A DNA stretch of 64,000 bases, from positions 2,108,001 through 2,172,000 of the forward strand of contig JAUIZM010000018.1 of NCBI GenBank assembly GCA_030848705.1. The letters run 5' to 3'. Of the stretch, positions 46,474 through 57,659 are shown piece after piece. This DNA comes from Heracleum sosnowskyi. Lineage: Eukaryota > Streptophyta > Magnoliopsida > Apiales > Apiaceae. Under the pieces are notes generated by a model. That model was not told where the DNA came from. It saw nothing but the letters and a program-made list of their open reading frames with translations, and ran no database searches. Both the position numbers and the translations under genes were made by a program. Each line of letters opens with the position of its first letter. The first letter of the stretch is position 1.

Positions 46474-46735
46474 CACCATGGAGAGAAGTGCTCCAAAATA
46501 ATGGTTATTTAATGTTACGAAAAGTGTAAAAAAAAGAAATAGAACTTGGTGAGAAGTGCATCAAGAAAAGTGTTTATGGAAAGAAGTGCTCCATTAAAAT
46601 GGAACTTGATGAGAAACGCATCAACATGTTTATGGAGAGAAGTGCTCCATGTATGTGGTCAGAAGTACATCACGTTTATGGAGAGAAGTGCTCCATATTT
46701 GTGGAGATAAGTGCTCTATGTTTAGACTATAGTGC
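46474..46735. repeat. Iterated GAGAGAAGTGCTCC motif
   Basis: GGAGAGAAGTGCTCCA or close variants (GAGAAGTGCATCA, AAAGAAGTGCTCCA, GAGATAAGTGCTCTA) recur about seven to nine times with 25-45 bp spacing inside the small LTR element. The strong form GGAGAGAAGTGCTCC is an imperfect palindrome. Confidence 0.75.
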
Positions 46736-46795
46736 AAATTACATCGTCGTTTAAAATTTTCCAATAAGGTTTTATAATTTCGAATCAAGAGGGAG

Positions 46796-47020
46796 TGTTG
46801 GAATATTGATTCTAAATTGTAAATGAAGAATCAATTATATTATTATGTTTTAATTTCTCTTTAATTAGGAAAGATATGTAACTCCATAGGCTAGTTATGT
46901 GGCACTAATCGTGCTTATTTGATTTGTATGAGCTCTATCTATTGAGTATTATGATGAATAAAAATATAAGCTTCCACCAATTATTATATATATTCTCCCT
47001 CTTATATCAAAATAGCAACA
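46796..47020 (+). repeat. 3' LTR of the small LTR element
   Basis: 225 bp with TGTTGG/CAACA ends after a polypurine tract. Its 3' 130 bp matches 46049-46183. Confidence 0.7.
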
Positions 47021-47977
47021 ATTTAAAACTCCTCAAGAAAGATATAATAGATCTCCTCTTTTGTCATAATGTCATAAGCAAGGGGACAAGCACATCAAAG
47101 AAGATATCAGACCAGGCCATACGTGGAGGTACTTTTACTTTTACTTACAATCAATAATTTTTTAAAATTATTTAGTTTTTAAATTTTGGAATTTCTTATA
47201 TTTTTCTTTAATCATTATAATGAAGATATTTGAAGTCTTCCAAGCTGCCTTTCCAACACTACTACTTTGGAGGATTCTGGTCCCAATTTCAATATGTTGT
47301 TGGTAAGAGAAAAAGTAGACGTACTTTATTCACCGACCTAATCTTGGAGTATTTTTGACCCAAAAAGTGTTTTTGAGTTGATTCTTAAATTAGACCCACG
47401 GTTACTAAGATATGTAATAGATAGTGAAATATCTAGGTTTTGTTTTTCTGATTGTTATATAGTGTAAATATACAAAATATACCAATCAATATTTCATAGA
47501 GAAAGATGCTCTTTTACTTGGAAAAAAATTAATTCTTTTTCTTTGCATATTTGGTTTTACTTTTATACTTTGATTATTTCTTGTGTTAAAGCTTATAACT
47601 AGTGGTGATAGAAATTGGTGTGAGTTCTTGATAATAAGTCTTCTCTTTGGATGTTATTCGAATCCCTACATCAAGGATCGTACCTTTTTTAGACCCAACA
47701 ATTGGCATCAGTGCAATAATGAAATTGCTCTTTCACTTCACCATCAAAATTTCTTCTTCTTTTTGTTTAATCTTACTTTTATAATTTGATTATTGCTTGT
47801 GTTGAAACTTATAATTTGTGGTTATTGAACTAGGTGAGAGTTCTATATTATAAGTGTTCTCTTTGGGTGTTATTCCACTATGTGTTGTGTTAGGTTGTAC
47901 TAGTTTGGAACCCAACATCATTTTTAATACTTTTAATTTTTTTACTTATAAAACTTATATAATGTGCAATTTATACT
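47021..47977. other. LTR-like remnants, no intact gene
   Basis: Two diverged direct repeats of about 170 bp (about 47512-47690 and 47735-47912) share GATTATTGCTTGTGTTGAAA-like and TAAGTSTTCTCTTTGGRTGTTATTC text and end in GACCCAACA/GAACCCAACA. The first is followed by TTGGCATCAGTGC, which resembles a primer binding site. They look like LTR ends of an old element. An exon-like stretch at 47030-47130 followed by GGAGGTACTT was not identified. The last 65 bp resembles 728-800. Confidence 0.45.
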
Positions 47978-48108
47978 TTTTTTTTGAAATAAACACAACT
48001 TTCATTAATTGGAATCATCATACAATAAGGTCTCCAACAAAAGAGTAGGAGGAGACATGAACACATTGTGGCAACCTACCAAACAAGGAATTCTAGCCAA
48101 AACATGGG

Positions 48109-48468
48109 CTACCTTGTTGTCTTGCTTTTTAATAAAATTGACTGGTTATCAGACTTTTGTTGTATCGCTTTTACTGCAAGGAGAGAATCAGTCTCGATAA
48201 CCACTTTACTAATCTGCGTTGACTTAATCCATGAAAGAGCCTCGCGTACCTCGATCGCTTCTGCTTCAAAGACTGAAATATGTCCTGCCATGCGCATGTT
48301 CTGGCCTCCAACAAATCTACCCAGATGGTCTCGAAGCACCATCCCAATCGAAAAAGAATCAGCTCCTTGGAACACAAAGGCGTCAACATTCACCTTTAGA
48401 TAACCCTCCTCAGGTGGAGTCCAATTCTGGTTAGCCCTTGTTCTAACATCACTCCCCTGATTTGTCAC
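48109..48468 (-). pseudogene. LINE RNase H domain
   Basis: Reads PPEEGYLKVNVDAFVFQGAD, then SIGMVLRDHLGRFVGGQN, AEAIEVREALSWIK and KVVIETDSLLAVKAIQQK, the RNase H-like C-terminal domain of plant L1-type LINEs. The catalytic D (NVDAF), E (FEAEA) and D (ETDS) are present. The frame is lost beyond the KSDNQS stretch. Confidence 0.85.
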
Positions 48469-48639
48469 TGGAGCTCTTGATGCTCTCGTTGCCTTTCACT
48501 CTGATAATGAGTTTAGACTCCAGTCCATTGCTAAATCTGTTGTCACAGATTTATTCTCCCATACCTTCTTATTCCTCCAAAACCATATCCCCATAATACT
48601 GAAGCCACTTGAATTACCTCATCAGATGAAGTAGTATTT

Positions 48640-49266
48640 AGCTTGCTAAGAAGCCAATCTGGGGCGTATTCGACAGTCTACATATCATACACACCACCTA
48701 CATGATTCCAGCAACGTTTAGCAAATGGACATTCAAAAAACACATGTAAAAGATGTTCAATATCCTCTAGGCACATAGGGCAGGTGATAGGAAGCCTCAC
48801 ACCTCTGGAACTTAGCCTTTTTCCTGACTGGGATGTTATTACGACAAAAACACCAAAGAAAGACTTTCATCTTGTTCGGAATTGATAGTCTCCAAATTTT
48901 ATTCCAGCCCCAAGATTGAGTCAAACTGGTTGTACTAATGTTTTGATCATGCCATAGCTGGTAACCTGTTTTGACGTTGTAGTTCCCATCTGTAGACCTT
49001 ACCGAGGCTACTCTATCCCTTATAACCCGTTGAGGAACATGTATTGCTAAACTCTCCCGAGCATCCTCCTCCTGTAATGTTTCCTGAACTCGACTAACAT
49101 CCCACTGTTTAGTGTTAGGAATGAATAAAGTAGATACTAACTCATGTCGGCCTGCATACATATGACTATCACTCACACATAAATTCCTCTTGTTGCGTAA
49201 CCATGGGTCTTTCACTGCAACTATGTCAGAACCATCACCAACCACCCATCTGTACCCAGAAAACAA
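48640..49266 (-). pseudogene. LINE zf-RVT domain
   Basis: Reads IWRLSIPNKMKVFLWCFCRN in one frame, and after a one-base shift near 48800 the zinc-binding part (CPMCLEDIEHLLH and ECPFAKRCW). This zf-RVT module sits between RT and RNase H in plant LINEs. Upstream it joins the RT C-terminal region with LRNKRNLCVSDSHMY. Confidence 0.75.
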
Positions 49267-50400
49267 AGCTTCTTTTGATGTCCAGATTCCAGTCCATATA
49301 AAACTCCCGTCCCCTTAGTAGCTCTCAGAAAGTGAGAGTCACCAAAGTACCTTGCTTTGTAGATTCGAGACACCAGAGAATTTGGATTTTTGATAAAATT
49401 CCAGCAGTACTTTCCCAATAGTGCAATATTGAAACCATAGAGACTACGAAAGCCGAAGCCCCCCTTACTTTTCGACATGCTCATTGCATCCCACGAAAGC
49501 CATTTGACTCCCTTACCAACACTCGTCCCTGTACTCCACCAATAATTATTGAACATTCTCTCCATCTCTTGACACATGGATTTAGGAATTAAAAAACAAG
49601 ACATACAATAAGAAGGGATTGATTGTGCCACGTTCTTAATTAAGACCATCTTACCTGCTCGGGAAATAGGTTTAGTTCTCCAACTTTGAATGCGTTTACC
49701 TACTCTGTCTTTGAGGAAACTAAACACTCTTTTTTTTGACCTACCAATTAATGATGGTAAACCCAAATATTTGCTGTTACTCAAATCATTGTACACTCCC
49801 AGAATACTAGATACCTCTTCTTTCTTGTCTCTCCGAACATTCGAACTAAAGAAAATACCCGACTTCTGGAAATTTACTGATTGGCCTGAATTCCTTTCGT
49901 ATGCATTGATCAACGATTTAACAACGTTGGTCTCCTCAGTAGTAGCTTTAAAGAACAGAAAACTGTCATCCGCAAATAAAAGGTGAGTAACAGTTGGGGC
50001 TGTTTGACTAATACAACACCCCTAAATCCTCCCATCATTTGATGCTTCATCAATTTGGTTGGAGAGCCCTTCGACACAAAATAAGAACAAGTATGGAGAC
50101 AGGGGATCCTCTGACGTAGTCCAGGCTTCGGAATAATAGGTCCTACCGAAGAGCCATTAAGACAGACATCATAAGATATCGTGGTTACACACATCATAAC
50201 CCACTTAATACATTTTTCAGAGAAACCCATCATTTTCATACGTTGCTTTAAAAAATTCCAATTCACCCTATCATAGGCCTTGATGATATCCAATTTTAGA
50301 GCTAGTTCTCCCTCTCTCCCGTACTTCCCGTACTTCTTACTCTTCATATGATGAATAATGTCAAACGCAACAAGAACATTATCGGAGATGCTAGGTCCTG
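49221..50400 (-). pseudogene. LINE reverse transcriptase
   Basis: Two frames joined by a shift between about 49960 and 50080. The upstream part reads LALKLDIIKAYDRVNWNFLK (conserved RT block with the first catalytic Asp). The downstream part includes LLFADDSFLF near 49965-49990 (YADD-type centre), NFQKSGIFFSSN, SKYLGLPSLIGRSKK, WRTKPISRAGKMVLIK and IPSYCMSCFLIPKSM. The endonuclease is absent. Target-primed reverse transcription would be its role. Confidence 0.87.
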
Positions 50401-50473
50401 GAACAAACGCGGATTAGTTTTCCCATATTAATCCTGACAAGATTCCTTTACTGACAGATCCATTGAAAACTTT

Positions 50474-50689
50474 TAATATTTTGATCTTACTAATATAGCT
50501 TTTAAAATAATTAAGATATTAAGATATATTTAAAATAAATAGTAATTAATTAACTTTTTAAAATGATTAGGTTATTAAAATAAGTTTAAAATAAATAGAC
50601 CTACCTACGGACCTATATACCAAAATTTTTAATGTTTTATTTTAACAATACTAGTTTATATCTGGTGCATTACACATGTGTTAAAATTA
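50474..50689. other. Backbone homologous to the family II CACTA insertion site
   Basis: Non-coding AT-rich sequence aligning with 3283-3388 plus 6937-7030, without the CACTA. It ends in TTAAAATTA, which is duplicated by the MULE. Confidence 0.7.
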
Positions 50690-50936
50690 GGCTTAATGAC
50701 ATTTTAGCCCCTGAGGTTTACTCCCATATACCCATCAGCCACTGTATTTTAAAAGTGTACCTTTTAGCCCCCGAGGTATGAAATTCGTATCTTTCGACCC
50801 TTAAACCCAGTTCAGTTAAAAAAGTCGGGTTTTAACTGAGGGGCAAAACTGTCTTCAGGGGCTAAAAGGTACACTTTTAAAAGACAGGGGCTAAAAGGTA
50901 CACTTTTAAAAGACAGGGGCTAAAAGGTACACTTTT
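50690..50936 (+). repeat. Left terminal inverted repeat of the MULE
   Basis: Pairs with 59234-59479. Its inner end contains about three direct repeats of roughly 33 bp built on CAGGGGCTAAAAGGTACACT, mirrored in the right terminus. Confidence 0.93.
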
Positions 50937-51084
50937 ATGATTTGAGTTAGTTCACTAGTTTTGAAGAGTTCCATAAAATTCAGCTACAAAAGTTGCAATT
51001 CTACATAAACTCAAGATCCAGTATACTCGAATATTAGAGTATATAGTTATTAAGAAGTTTTTAGTACTGCATTTTAGTTTTTCA

Positions 51085-51285
51085 TATGGACCAATGCTCA
51101 ACTCAGTTGCCAATGAGGCTCCTTGGATTGCCACTGTTGGTGCTAGCACACTTGACCAAAGATTCCCTTCCATAGTTTGTCTCAGCAATGGAAAGTTCCT
51201 GTACGGGGAATCAATGTACCCAGGGAACAATAGTTCAAGCGCTGAGGAAGAGCTTGAGCTCGTTTATCATGCTGGCAGTCAATAG
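51085..51285 (+). pseudogene. Captured subtilisin-like protease fragment
   Basis: Reads GPMLNSVANEAPWIATVGAS and then YGESMYPGN, a region typical of plant SBT1-type subtilases just after the oxyanion-hole Asn region and leading into the PA domain. About 60 codons are in frame, ending in HAGSQ and TAG at 51283-51285. The catalytic D, H and S regions are all absent. It is joined to ABCB intron sequence, so any transcript would be a chimera. Confidence 0.8.
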
Positions 51286-52559
51286 ATTTGTGCTTAAGTA
51301 TACCCTCTGGAAAGGTAAAAGTTTCAGCAGCATCAAATTCTCTTACATTTTTAGACTTACATATATTTTTTTGTTTATTATTTTCAATTCACATTAAGGT
51401 CAGAACATATACACAGCATGCTGTCGCTCAAATCTACAACGAAACACTATAACCGATTTTACTTGCATTTTACAAGAAACAAGTCTACTAAACTCCTTTG
51501 AGGGTTCTTTTTGTTTATTGATCTTGCTATTTATGGCCTGCTCAACCTTAAGTATCAAGCTGCTAATCTGAACACATTTGTGCTGATTTTTATTTTTCTA
51601 TGTATGTTAAAAGTTGTATCTGATACTATTAATACTACCTAAAATACCTTGAATCCAGTTGACGTAATTTAAAGTTCACTTTTGATGCAAGAAAAGTTAC
51701 TTTTCAAATAAAAGAGTTAACCTGTATACGGTTTTGTATATAGCATAACATGTTTATGATAGTTGCTACTTGCTAACCATGTCTTGATCTGTAAATTAAT
51801 TTCTTACAGACTGTAGCACTTGTTGGCGAGAGTGGAAGTGGAAAATCTACGGTAATTAGTTTGATTGAAAGGTTCTATGATCCTGATGGCGGTCATATCT
51901 ATCTGGATGGTGTAGAACTTCAGACATTGAATCTAAACTGGCTAAGGCAACAAATAGGATTAGTTGGTCAGGAGCTTGTGCTTTTCAACGAAACCATCCG
52001 TGACAACATTGCCTATGGTAAGAATGGGGAAGCTACTGAGGAAGAGATTATTGCAGCAACAAGATTCTCAAATGTACACGACTTCATATCAGCATTACCT
52101 CAAGGGTATAACACAAATGTTAGTGAGAGAGGGGTGCAATTATCTGGTGTTCAGAAGCAACGAATAGCGATCGCAAGGGCTATTATAAAGGACCCGAGAA
52201 TCCTATTGTTTGACGAAGCGACAAGCGCGCTTGACACAGAATCTGAGAGAATAGTTCAAGATGCATTGGATAGAGTTATGGAGAATAGAACGACTGTTGT
52301 GGTGGCACATCGATTAGGCACCATTAAACACTACGCCATAGATGGCCGGATGCAACACACACCTACTGTTACCTTAGACACGATTTCTGTTGCATCAGGC
52401 CTAAGGTAACACACTTTTACCATTTCATCCGCCAATGTTACCTTTGACATCAAATGCAACGCTTTCCTTCTCAATGGTAGCACAGGACAAAGTATTACAT
52501 TAGGCCCATAGAGTAACACCAAATCAAACAAATGCAACACAAGAACCGTGTTACCTCAG

Positions 52560-52880
52560 CCTAACCAGGTGCCACTTGTATGCCACGTCACTTGTGGGGC
52601 CCACATGTGGGGCCCACAACTAAATTGCCACGTCACCTAGTGCCACGTCACTTGTGGGGCCCACTAAATTGCCACGTCACCTGGTGACAGTCACATGTGG
52701 GGCCCACAGAATTGTCATGTCACCAAGTGCCACGTCACATGTGGGGCCCACAAAATTGCCATGTCACCTGGTACCACGTCACTTGTAGGGCCACGTGTGG
52801 GGCCCACAAAATTGCCACGTCACCTGTGGGTCCCACTGTTCCACATCACCAGTGGGTCCCACATTTGTGCCCCATCACCA
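52560..52880. repeat. TGCCACGTCA and GTGGGGCCCAC array
   Basis: About nine GCCACGTCA/GCCATGTCA-type sites alternate with eight or more GTGGGGCCCAC palindromes. Same composition and relative position as 22385-22560 in copy a. Confidence 0.75.
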
Positions 52881-53760
52881 GTGGACCCCACATTCTATTG
52901 CAACACGAAATCTTTAGCTAATGAAACACTAGATATTGTTATGATATAGCTAATGTAACACTAGATCTATCTACTAGAGCAACAGAAAATGAAATATTGC
53001 AACATTAATAATTATAGTAACTGCAACACTTAAATTCAAAAATTTACAAGTCCTGTTTGGTACATAATCAAATCCATTTACAAAATAAACCAACCAATTC
53101 AAAGTGCAAAGTGATACAACTTCACCAATCATCCAAAACCTAGCCAAAATATAATCCAACTTCATCGGTCATCCAACACCAAAATATAATCTAACTTCTA
53201 CCATCATTCACCACACAACACCAAGAAACAAAAGACAGCGTACAAAATAAAACATACGACAAAAGATAACCAAAGTTTTAAAACCCAACTCCATATTAAT
53301 TAAACTACCCCGTGTCCATGCTACTACAGGAGTCGAAGCTGATGCCAAACTTGCAGTTTTACCATAAGTTAACTTTCTGCAACAATTATGAAAAAAGAAA
53401 GAAAAGATATATCAATAATAATTTCTTGATTCCACAAATCACAATTGTAACAAAAGAGCTAACATTACCTTGTTCCTCACAATTTCCATCACCATTTTTC
53501 TAAATAAATTGGCAGGACCGCAAGACCGCAAGACCATCTGTGTTGCTGATACCGAAAGGCCTTGAATGTGCTAGGAAGTTCACTTTTTACCTATTATAAG
53601 TTTAACACACAAATTTTATAGCAAAATAAATTACTACATTACAAAAACAATTGAAAACTTTATCAATCCTAATGTGTAACATATTATCTAAAAATAACAG
53701 ATATTAAGTGGTTATGAGTATATTACATAATGCGTGATCAAATTGATCTGTGAAAAGTAC

Positions 53761-53897
53761 CTGAAGATCACCGAGGTAAACAAATTTCCAACCCTTGAGA
53801 CTAGCTCGAACAGCAAGATCCATATCTTCAACTGTTGTTTGATCTTTCCATCCACCAGCCTCATTGATAGCAGCAATTCTCCATGTGCCACATGTCC
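53761..53897 (-). pseudogene. Captured cellulose-synthase-like (CSLA/CSLC) exon
   Basis: A 137-bp exon between a GTGGTGCAG acceptor and a GTACTT donor. It reads GTWRIAAINEAGGWKD followed by TTVEDMDLAVRASLKGWKFV and YLGDLQ. This is the glycosyltransferase-2 core of CSLA mannan synthases and CSLC glucan synthases; the VED motif supplies the third conserved Asp. The usual NGTAG just before is altered to GAGTC. No stops. Flanking exons of the parent gene are absent. Confidence 0.85.
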
Positions 53898-55645
53898 CTG
53901 CACCACGGAGCAACCACAATGATTTATTCGTGATCATTATATTTTTTCACAGAAGAATATACTTTACAGAAAAATACATGAATAGGGCATTCATAAACCT
54001 GAATGTTGCATTATTGCATGGTCCTGGTATTATTTTTTTGTAGAAAAGATATGTTGCAGAGTAGAAGCTTTTGAAGGGGTCGGACCACAGATCACGTGAC
54101 TCATAAGTGATCGACTCAAATTGTTGCCCTAGCTGCCCTAGTCCCAGATTATAGATATGTTAGGAGCCTGTACCTTTAAAAACATTATTATCTATGCGGA
54201 ACACCCACTGTATAAACTAAGACGATGGCCTTTGGGGAAGATGCTAACTTCTAACTTAGTTCTGTACAGATTGTACAAACTCTAACATAATTTTAAAAAG
54301 ACCTTTAAAAAATATTAATAGTGAAGGCGAAGGCCCATTGTTTGGATTTTGTCCAGGTATTAAGTTTGGTTGAGACAGTGTAATTTTAGTAGTTTCACTG
54401 TTCAATCAAATGTCAAGTACTGTAATACATAGAACTTCCAAGAAGTTTGGGAGAAAGGAAATGGGGACAATCTGTAAGTCATATCACATATGCAAGGTCA
54501 CATGAGTCTTAAAAATCAGAAAAAAACAGAGAAGATATTTTAATAAGCTGTTGATAATTAGGTACCATTAAAACCAAAACAGGCATGTGTAGCTAATCCC
54601 ACTTCTTGCTCTACTGTAAAATGATAATCTAGATACCATTAAATGTTTGAAGTAAAGTAAGTCCACATTAACCATATGTTGCAGCCAAACATAAAAATAA
54701 TTAAATGAACAGAGGAACTAAATGGGATTCGCAAGCAAATTTGACGCAGAAAATCAGAATGCTGAGGCTGTTTTTGAGCCAACTTCGCAGAATAAACTGC
54801 TTTGATCTGGAAGGTTCTAGGTGCAGTGTGATATACCATTGGAAAGGTATTGAAGTCTAGTTTTCAGTAAAATTTACGGCTCGTAAAAATACATTTTCTA
54901 CAGGAAGTTATCCCAGTTTTAGTCAGAAGCGGTCAAGCTGTCCAGAATTGCACATCTCTGAGAAAAACATCTCCATTAAGGATATTTATTTTGTTTTTAT
55001 CATTCCCTAGACTAGTTCAATGTATTACTAAAGTCCCTAAGAATGATATCAAGTATATTTATCAGTTTCCCAAGTCTAGAAAGCAAAAGGTCAACATTTA
55101 TTCTAGTACATTGCATCTACTTAAGGCAGAAGGGATGCTGCCATTAACCTAAACTTCTTACCTCTCAATCAAATCTACTGACAAAATAGCAAACTAGTAA
55201 AAATAGCAAACTAGCGAAATAGACTACTGGCTCTCATTTTACCTGCACAATTTGACTAATGGACATATAATATATGTTAGAAACAACCTTGGGACTACTG
55301 ACCTCTATGCCAACTTTGATGTATTGCAGATAGAGATTAGGGCAAACACTTCAAATACCTCTGATAAAGCTTATGCAAACACTCTTAAGTCTTAAGAATC
55401 TTATCAAACAAATACTGTTCAAAGCATTTAAAAGTTAGAACTAAATATATATACAGAGAAAACAGAGCTCTATATAAATATCCATGTTTTACCATAAGAA
55501 ATATCCATGTTAGGGAAATAGTTTGTTAGGGAAATAGCTTTCATAACAACGACCTCATCTTGGGTCACGGCAAACCTGTAATAAAAACAATCAGAAACTG
55601 AACATAGTATAGCACTTTAAAGCAGAGGTTGTAATCCAATCATAC

Positions 55646-55736
55646 CGCAATACGAGGAGCAAATGTATAAGGAATTCCGGTTGCCCTCACTTCAAGAGTT
55701 ATTGCAGCCCCTATTTTCTTGACAATTTCAGGATCT
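55646..55736 (-). pseudogene. Captured GH3 beta-glucosidase exon
   Basis: A 91-bp exon between AATCTTAACAG and a GTATGA donor, reading RDPEIVKKIGAAITLEVRAT and GIPYTFAPRIAV. This matches the N-terminal region of plant glycoside hydrolase family 3 (beta-glucosidase/exoglucanase type). A neighbouring exon-like stretch at about 55500-55578 (after TTTTTATTACAG) was not identified. Confidence 0.75.
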
Positions 55737-56329
55737 CTGTTAAGATTAATTCAATTAAAAACTTAGCAAGTCATAAAGTATTTATATCGTTAAACAGATT
55801 GCTAAAACACAAGCCAGAAATCGGGATTCCAACATAACATCATACATGTTAACAAAAATCTTGCACTATCATAGATTTGAAGTAGGAAACCATCATAGTA
55901 ACCACACCCTTTCTAATGGAGTCGAGGTATGCAGGTATGTGGATACTAAGAAAGTGATTAAAGTCTATTATAGTGTTGTTTTCATCAATCCCTTTGACCG
56001 TGCAACCATCTCCACTATCAGCTCAAAACTAAAAACATAGTTTTGTACACACGCACATAATATAAATTAACACAACAATAAAACATACACATAGTATACA
56101 TTAACACATAGTATACACACATACAAACATATATGAACAAAACATACCCATTAATACAGCGAACAAATTAATCAATGAAACAAATTATAAAGAGAAGTAT
56201 TTACCAATTAATCGGGTTGAGAAGCCCTAATTAACCACCTGCAAAATCAAAAACAAATTAGAGAAGTATTTAAGATCGATAAAGGAGATGTGAGATAGTT
56301 TAAGTGAATTATTTACCAATTAATTGAAA

Positions 56330-56560
56330 GCTGAGAGAGTGTGGCCGTGAAATGCGAGAGTGGAGTTAAACCCAATTAATCAAAACCCTAATTGAGAGCC
56401 AGTTAATCGAAACCCTAATTGAGAGAGTGGAGTGAGATGTGAGATGTGGAGTGAGGCTGTGGCCTGTGAGATGTGGACTGAGAGTGAATTTTGTGAGATT
56501 TTTTCGTGTAAGGGGGGAAGTCTCTTCCAATAATTCAGTTTTGGGGGGAAAATTGCCGCC
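56330..56560 (-). promoter_or_regulatory. Promoter-like block of CACTA IVb
   Basis: Minus strand: CT-rich runs and several TTAGGGTTT boxes (complement of AAACCCTAATTGAGAG, repeated at about 56383 and 56410). Counterpart of 25840-26110 in copy a: same order relative to the captured exons, and both are followed on the plus strand by AAGGGGGGAA and a CAGTTTKGG stretch. Confidence 0.4.
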
Positions 56561-56759
56561 CGTGAAATTTCTGCGTGTGTACTCGTGTATAATTTTTTTT
56601 TATAATTTAAAATTAAGAAAAAATCATGTGTAAGTACATAATATATTTTAAAAATATTAATATACTATAACTGACTTAAAATATAAAAATTAATTCAAAA
56701 TTTGAATGTTACTACAACATTTTTTATAATTTCAAAAAAATTATACATTAAATCTGAGA

Positions 56760-57610
56760 CGTGTCCTAGTCCCAAAACACAGTATTGTTCCAACGTTTTT
56801 TGTAAAGATGCGGCACAACCGGGGCTTTTTATTTTTTGATTATTTTTACCCAATACTAGAATGAGTACCGATTAACATCCGTACGGTTGGATCGTCGAAG
56901 AAATCAATTGAAAAAATTATTCAGTGAATCTGACAAATGTCCCGTTCTCGGAAGCAGTACTATTCCAACGTTTCTAGAAAGATGCGGCATAACCGGACTT
57001 TTATATTTTTTGATTATTTTTTTCCAACACTAGAATGAGTACCAATTAACATCTGTACGGTTGGATCGTCGAATAAATCAATTGAAAAAATTATTCAGTG
57101 CATCTGACACATGTCCCGTTTGCGGAATCAGAACTATTCCAACGTTTTTAGAAAGATGCAGCATAACCAGACTTTTATATTTTTTTATTATTTTTTCCCA
57201 ACACTAGAATGAGTACCGATTAACATCCGTACGGTTGGATCGTCGAATAAATCAATTGAAAAAATTATTCAGTGAATCTGACACATATCCCGTTTCCGGA
57301 AGCAGTACTATTCCAACGTTTCTGGAAATATGCGGCATAACCGGACTTTTATTTTTTTTGATTATTTTCTCCCAACACTACAATGAGTACCGATTAACAT
57401 CCGTACGGTTGGATCGTCGAATAAATAAATTAAAAAAATTATTCAGTGAATCTGACACATGTCCCATTTCCGGAAACAGTACTATTCCAACGTTTCTGGA
57501 AAGATGCGGCATAACCGAATTTTTATATTTTTTTGATTATTTTTTCCCAACACTAGAATAAGTACCGATTAACATCCGTACGGTTGGATCGTCAAATAAA
57601 TCAATTGAAA
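56760..57610. repeat. ~175-bp tandem repeat, about five units
   Basis: Each unit contains CATCCGTACGGTTGGATCGT (at about 56877, 57047, 57226, 57399 and 57573), then AATTGAAAAAATTATTCAGT, then TATTCCAACGTTT and AGATGCGGCATAACCGGA. Regular spacing, only a few differences between units. Found in copy b but not in copy a. Confidence 0.85.
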
Positions 57611-57659
57611 ACTTATTCGGGTTTAGGGTTCGGGTTTAGGGTTTAGGTTTTAGGGTTTA

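Larger units (their letters stand above)
45950..47020 (+). mobile_element. Small non-autonomous LTR element
   Basis: The right LTR (46796-47020, TGTTGGAATATT...AGCAACA) follows a polypurine tract (AAGAGGGAG). A diverged left LTR ends AACAACA at 46183 and is followed by TGGTATCAAGAG, a primer binding site resembling initiator-Met. Matching LTR text such as TTTGTATGAGCTCTAT and TCCCTCTTRTATCAAAATA is at about 46098 and 46928. The left LTR start is unclear (about 45950) and its first half is strongly diverged. The interior (46184-46795) is only 612 bp with no recognisable protein, so it is TRIM-like or a heavily deleted element. Confidence 0.65.
47978..50470 (-). mobile_element. 5'-truncated L1-type LINE
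   Basis: Minus strand. The poly-A tail appears as the T run at about 47978-47986. Then, from 3' to 5' of the element: RNase H (48109-48468), zf-RVT zinc domain (48700-49266), RT (49221-50400). The endonuclease and ORF1 are missing, and the break near 50470 joins backbone that matches 3283 onward. Several frameshifts and stops show it is an old copy. Confidence 0.85.

Noticed and set aside
51810..52409. Functional ABCB transporter gene
   Set aside because: Only the last exon is present, it lies between MULE termini, a CACTA splits it, and the signature Gly is changed.
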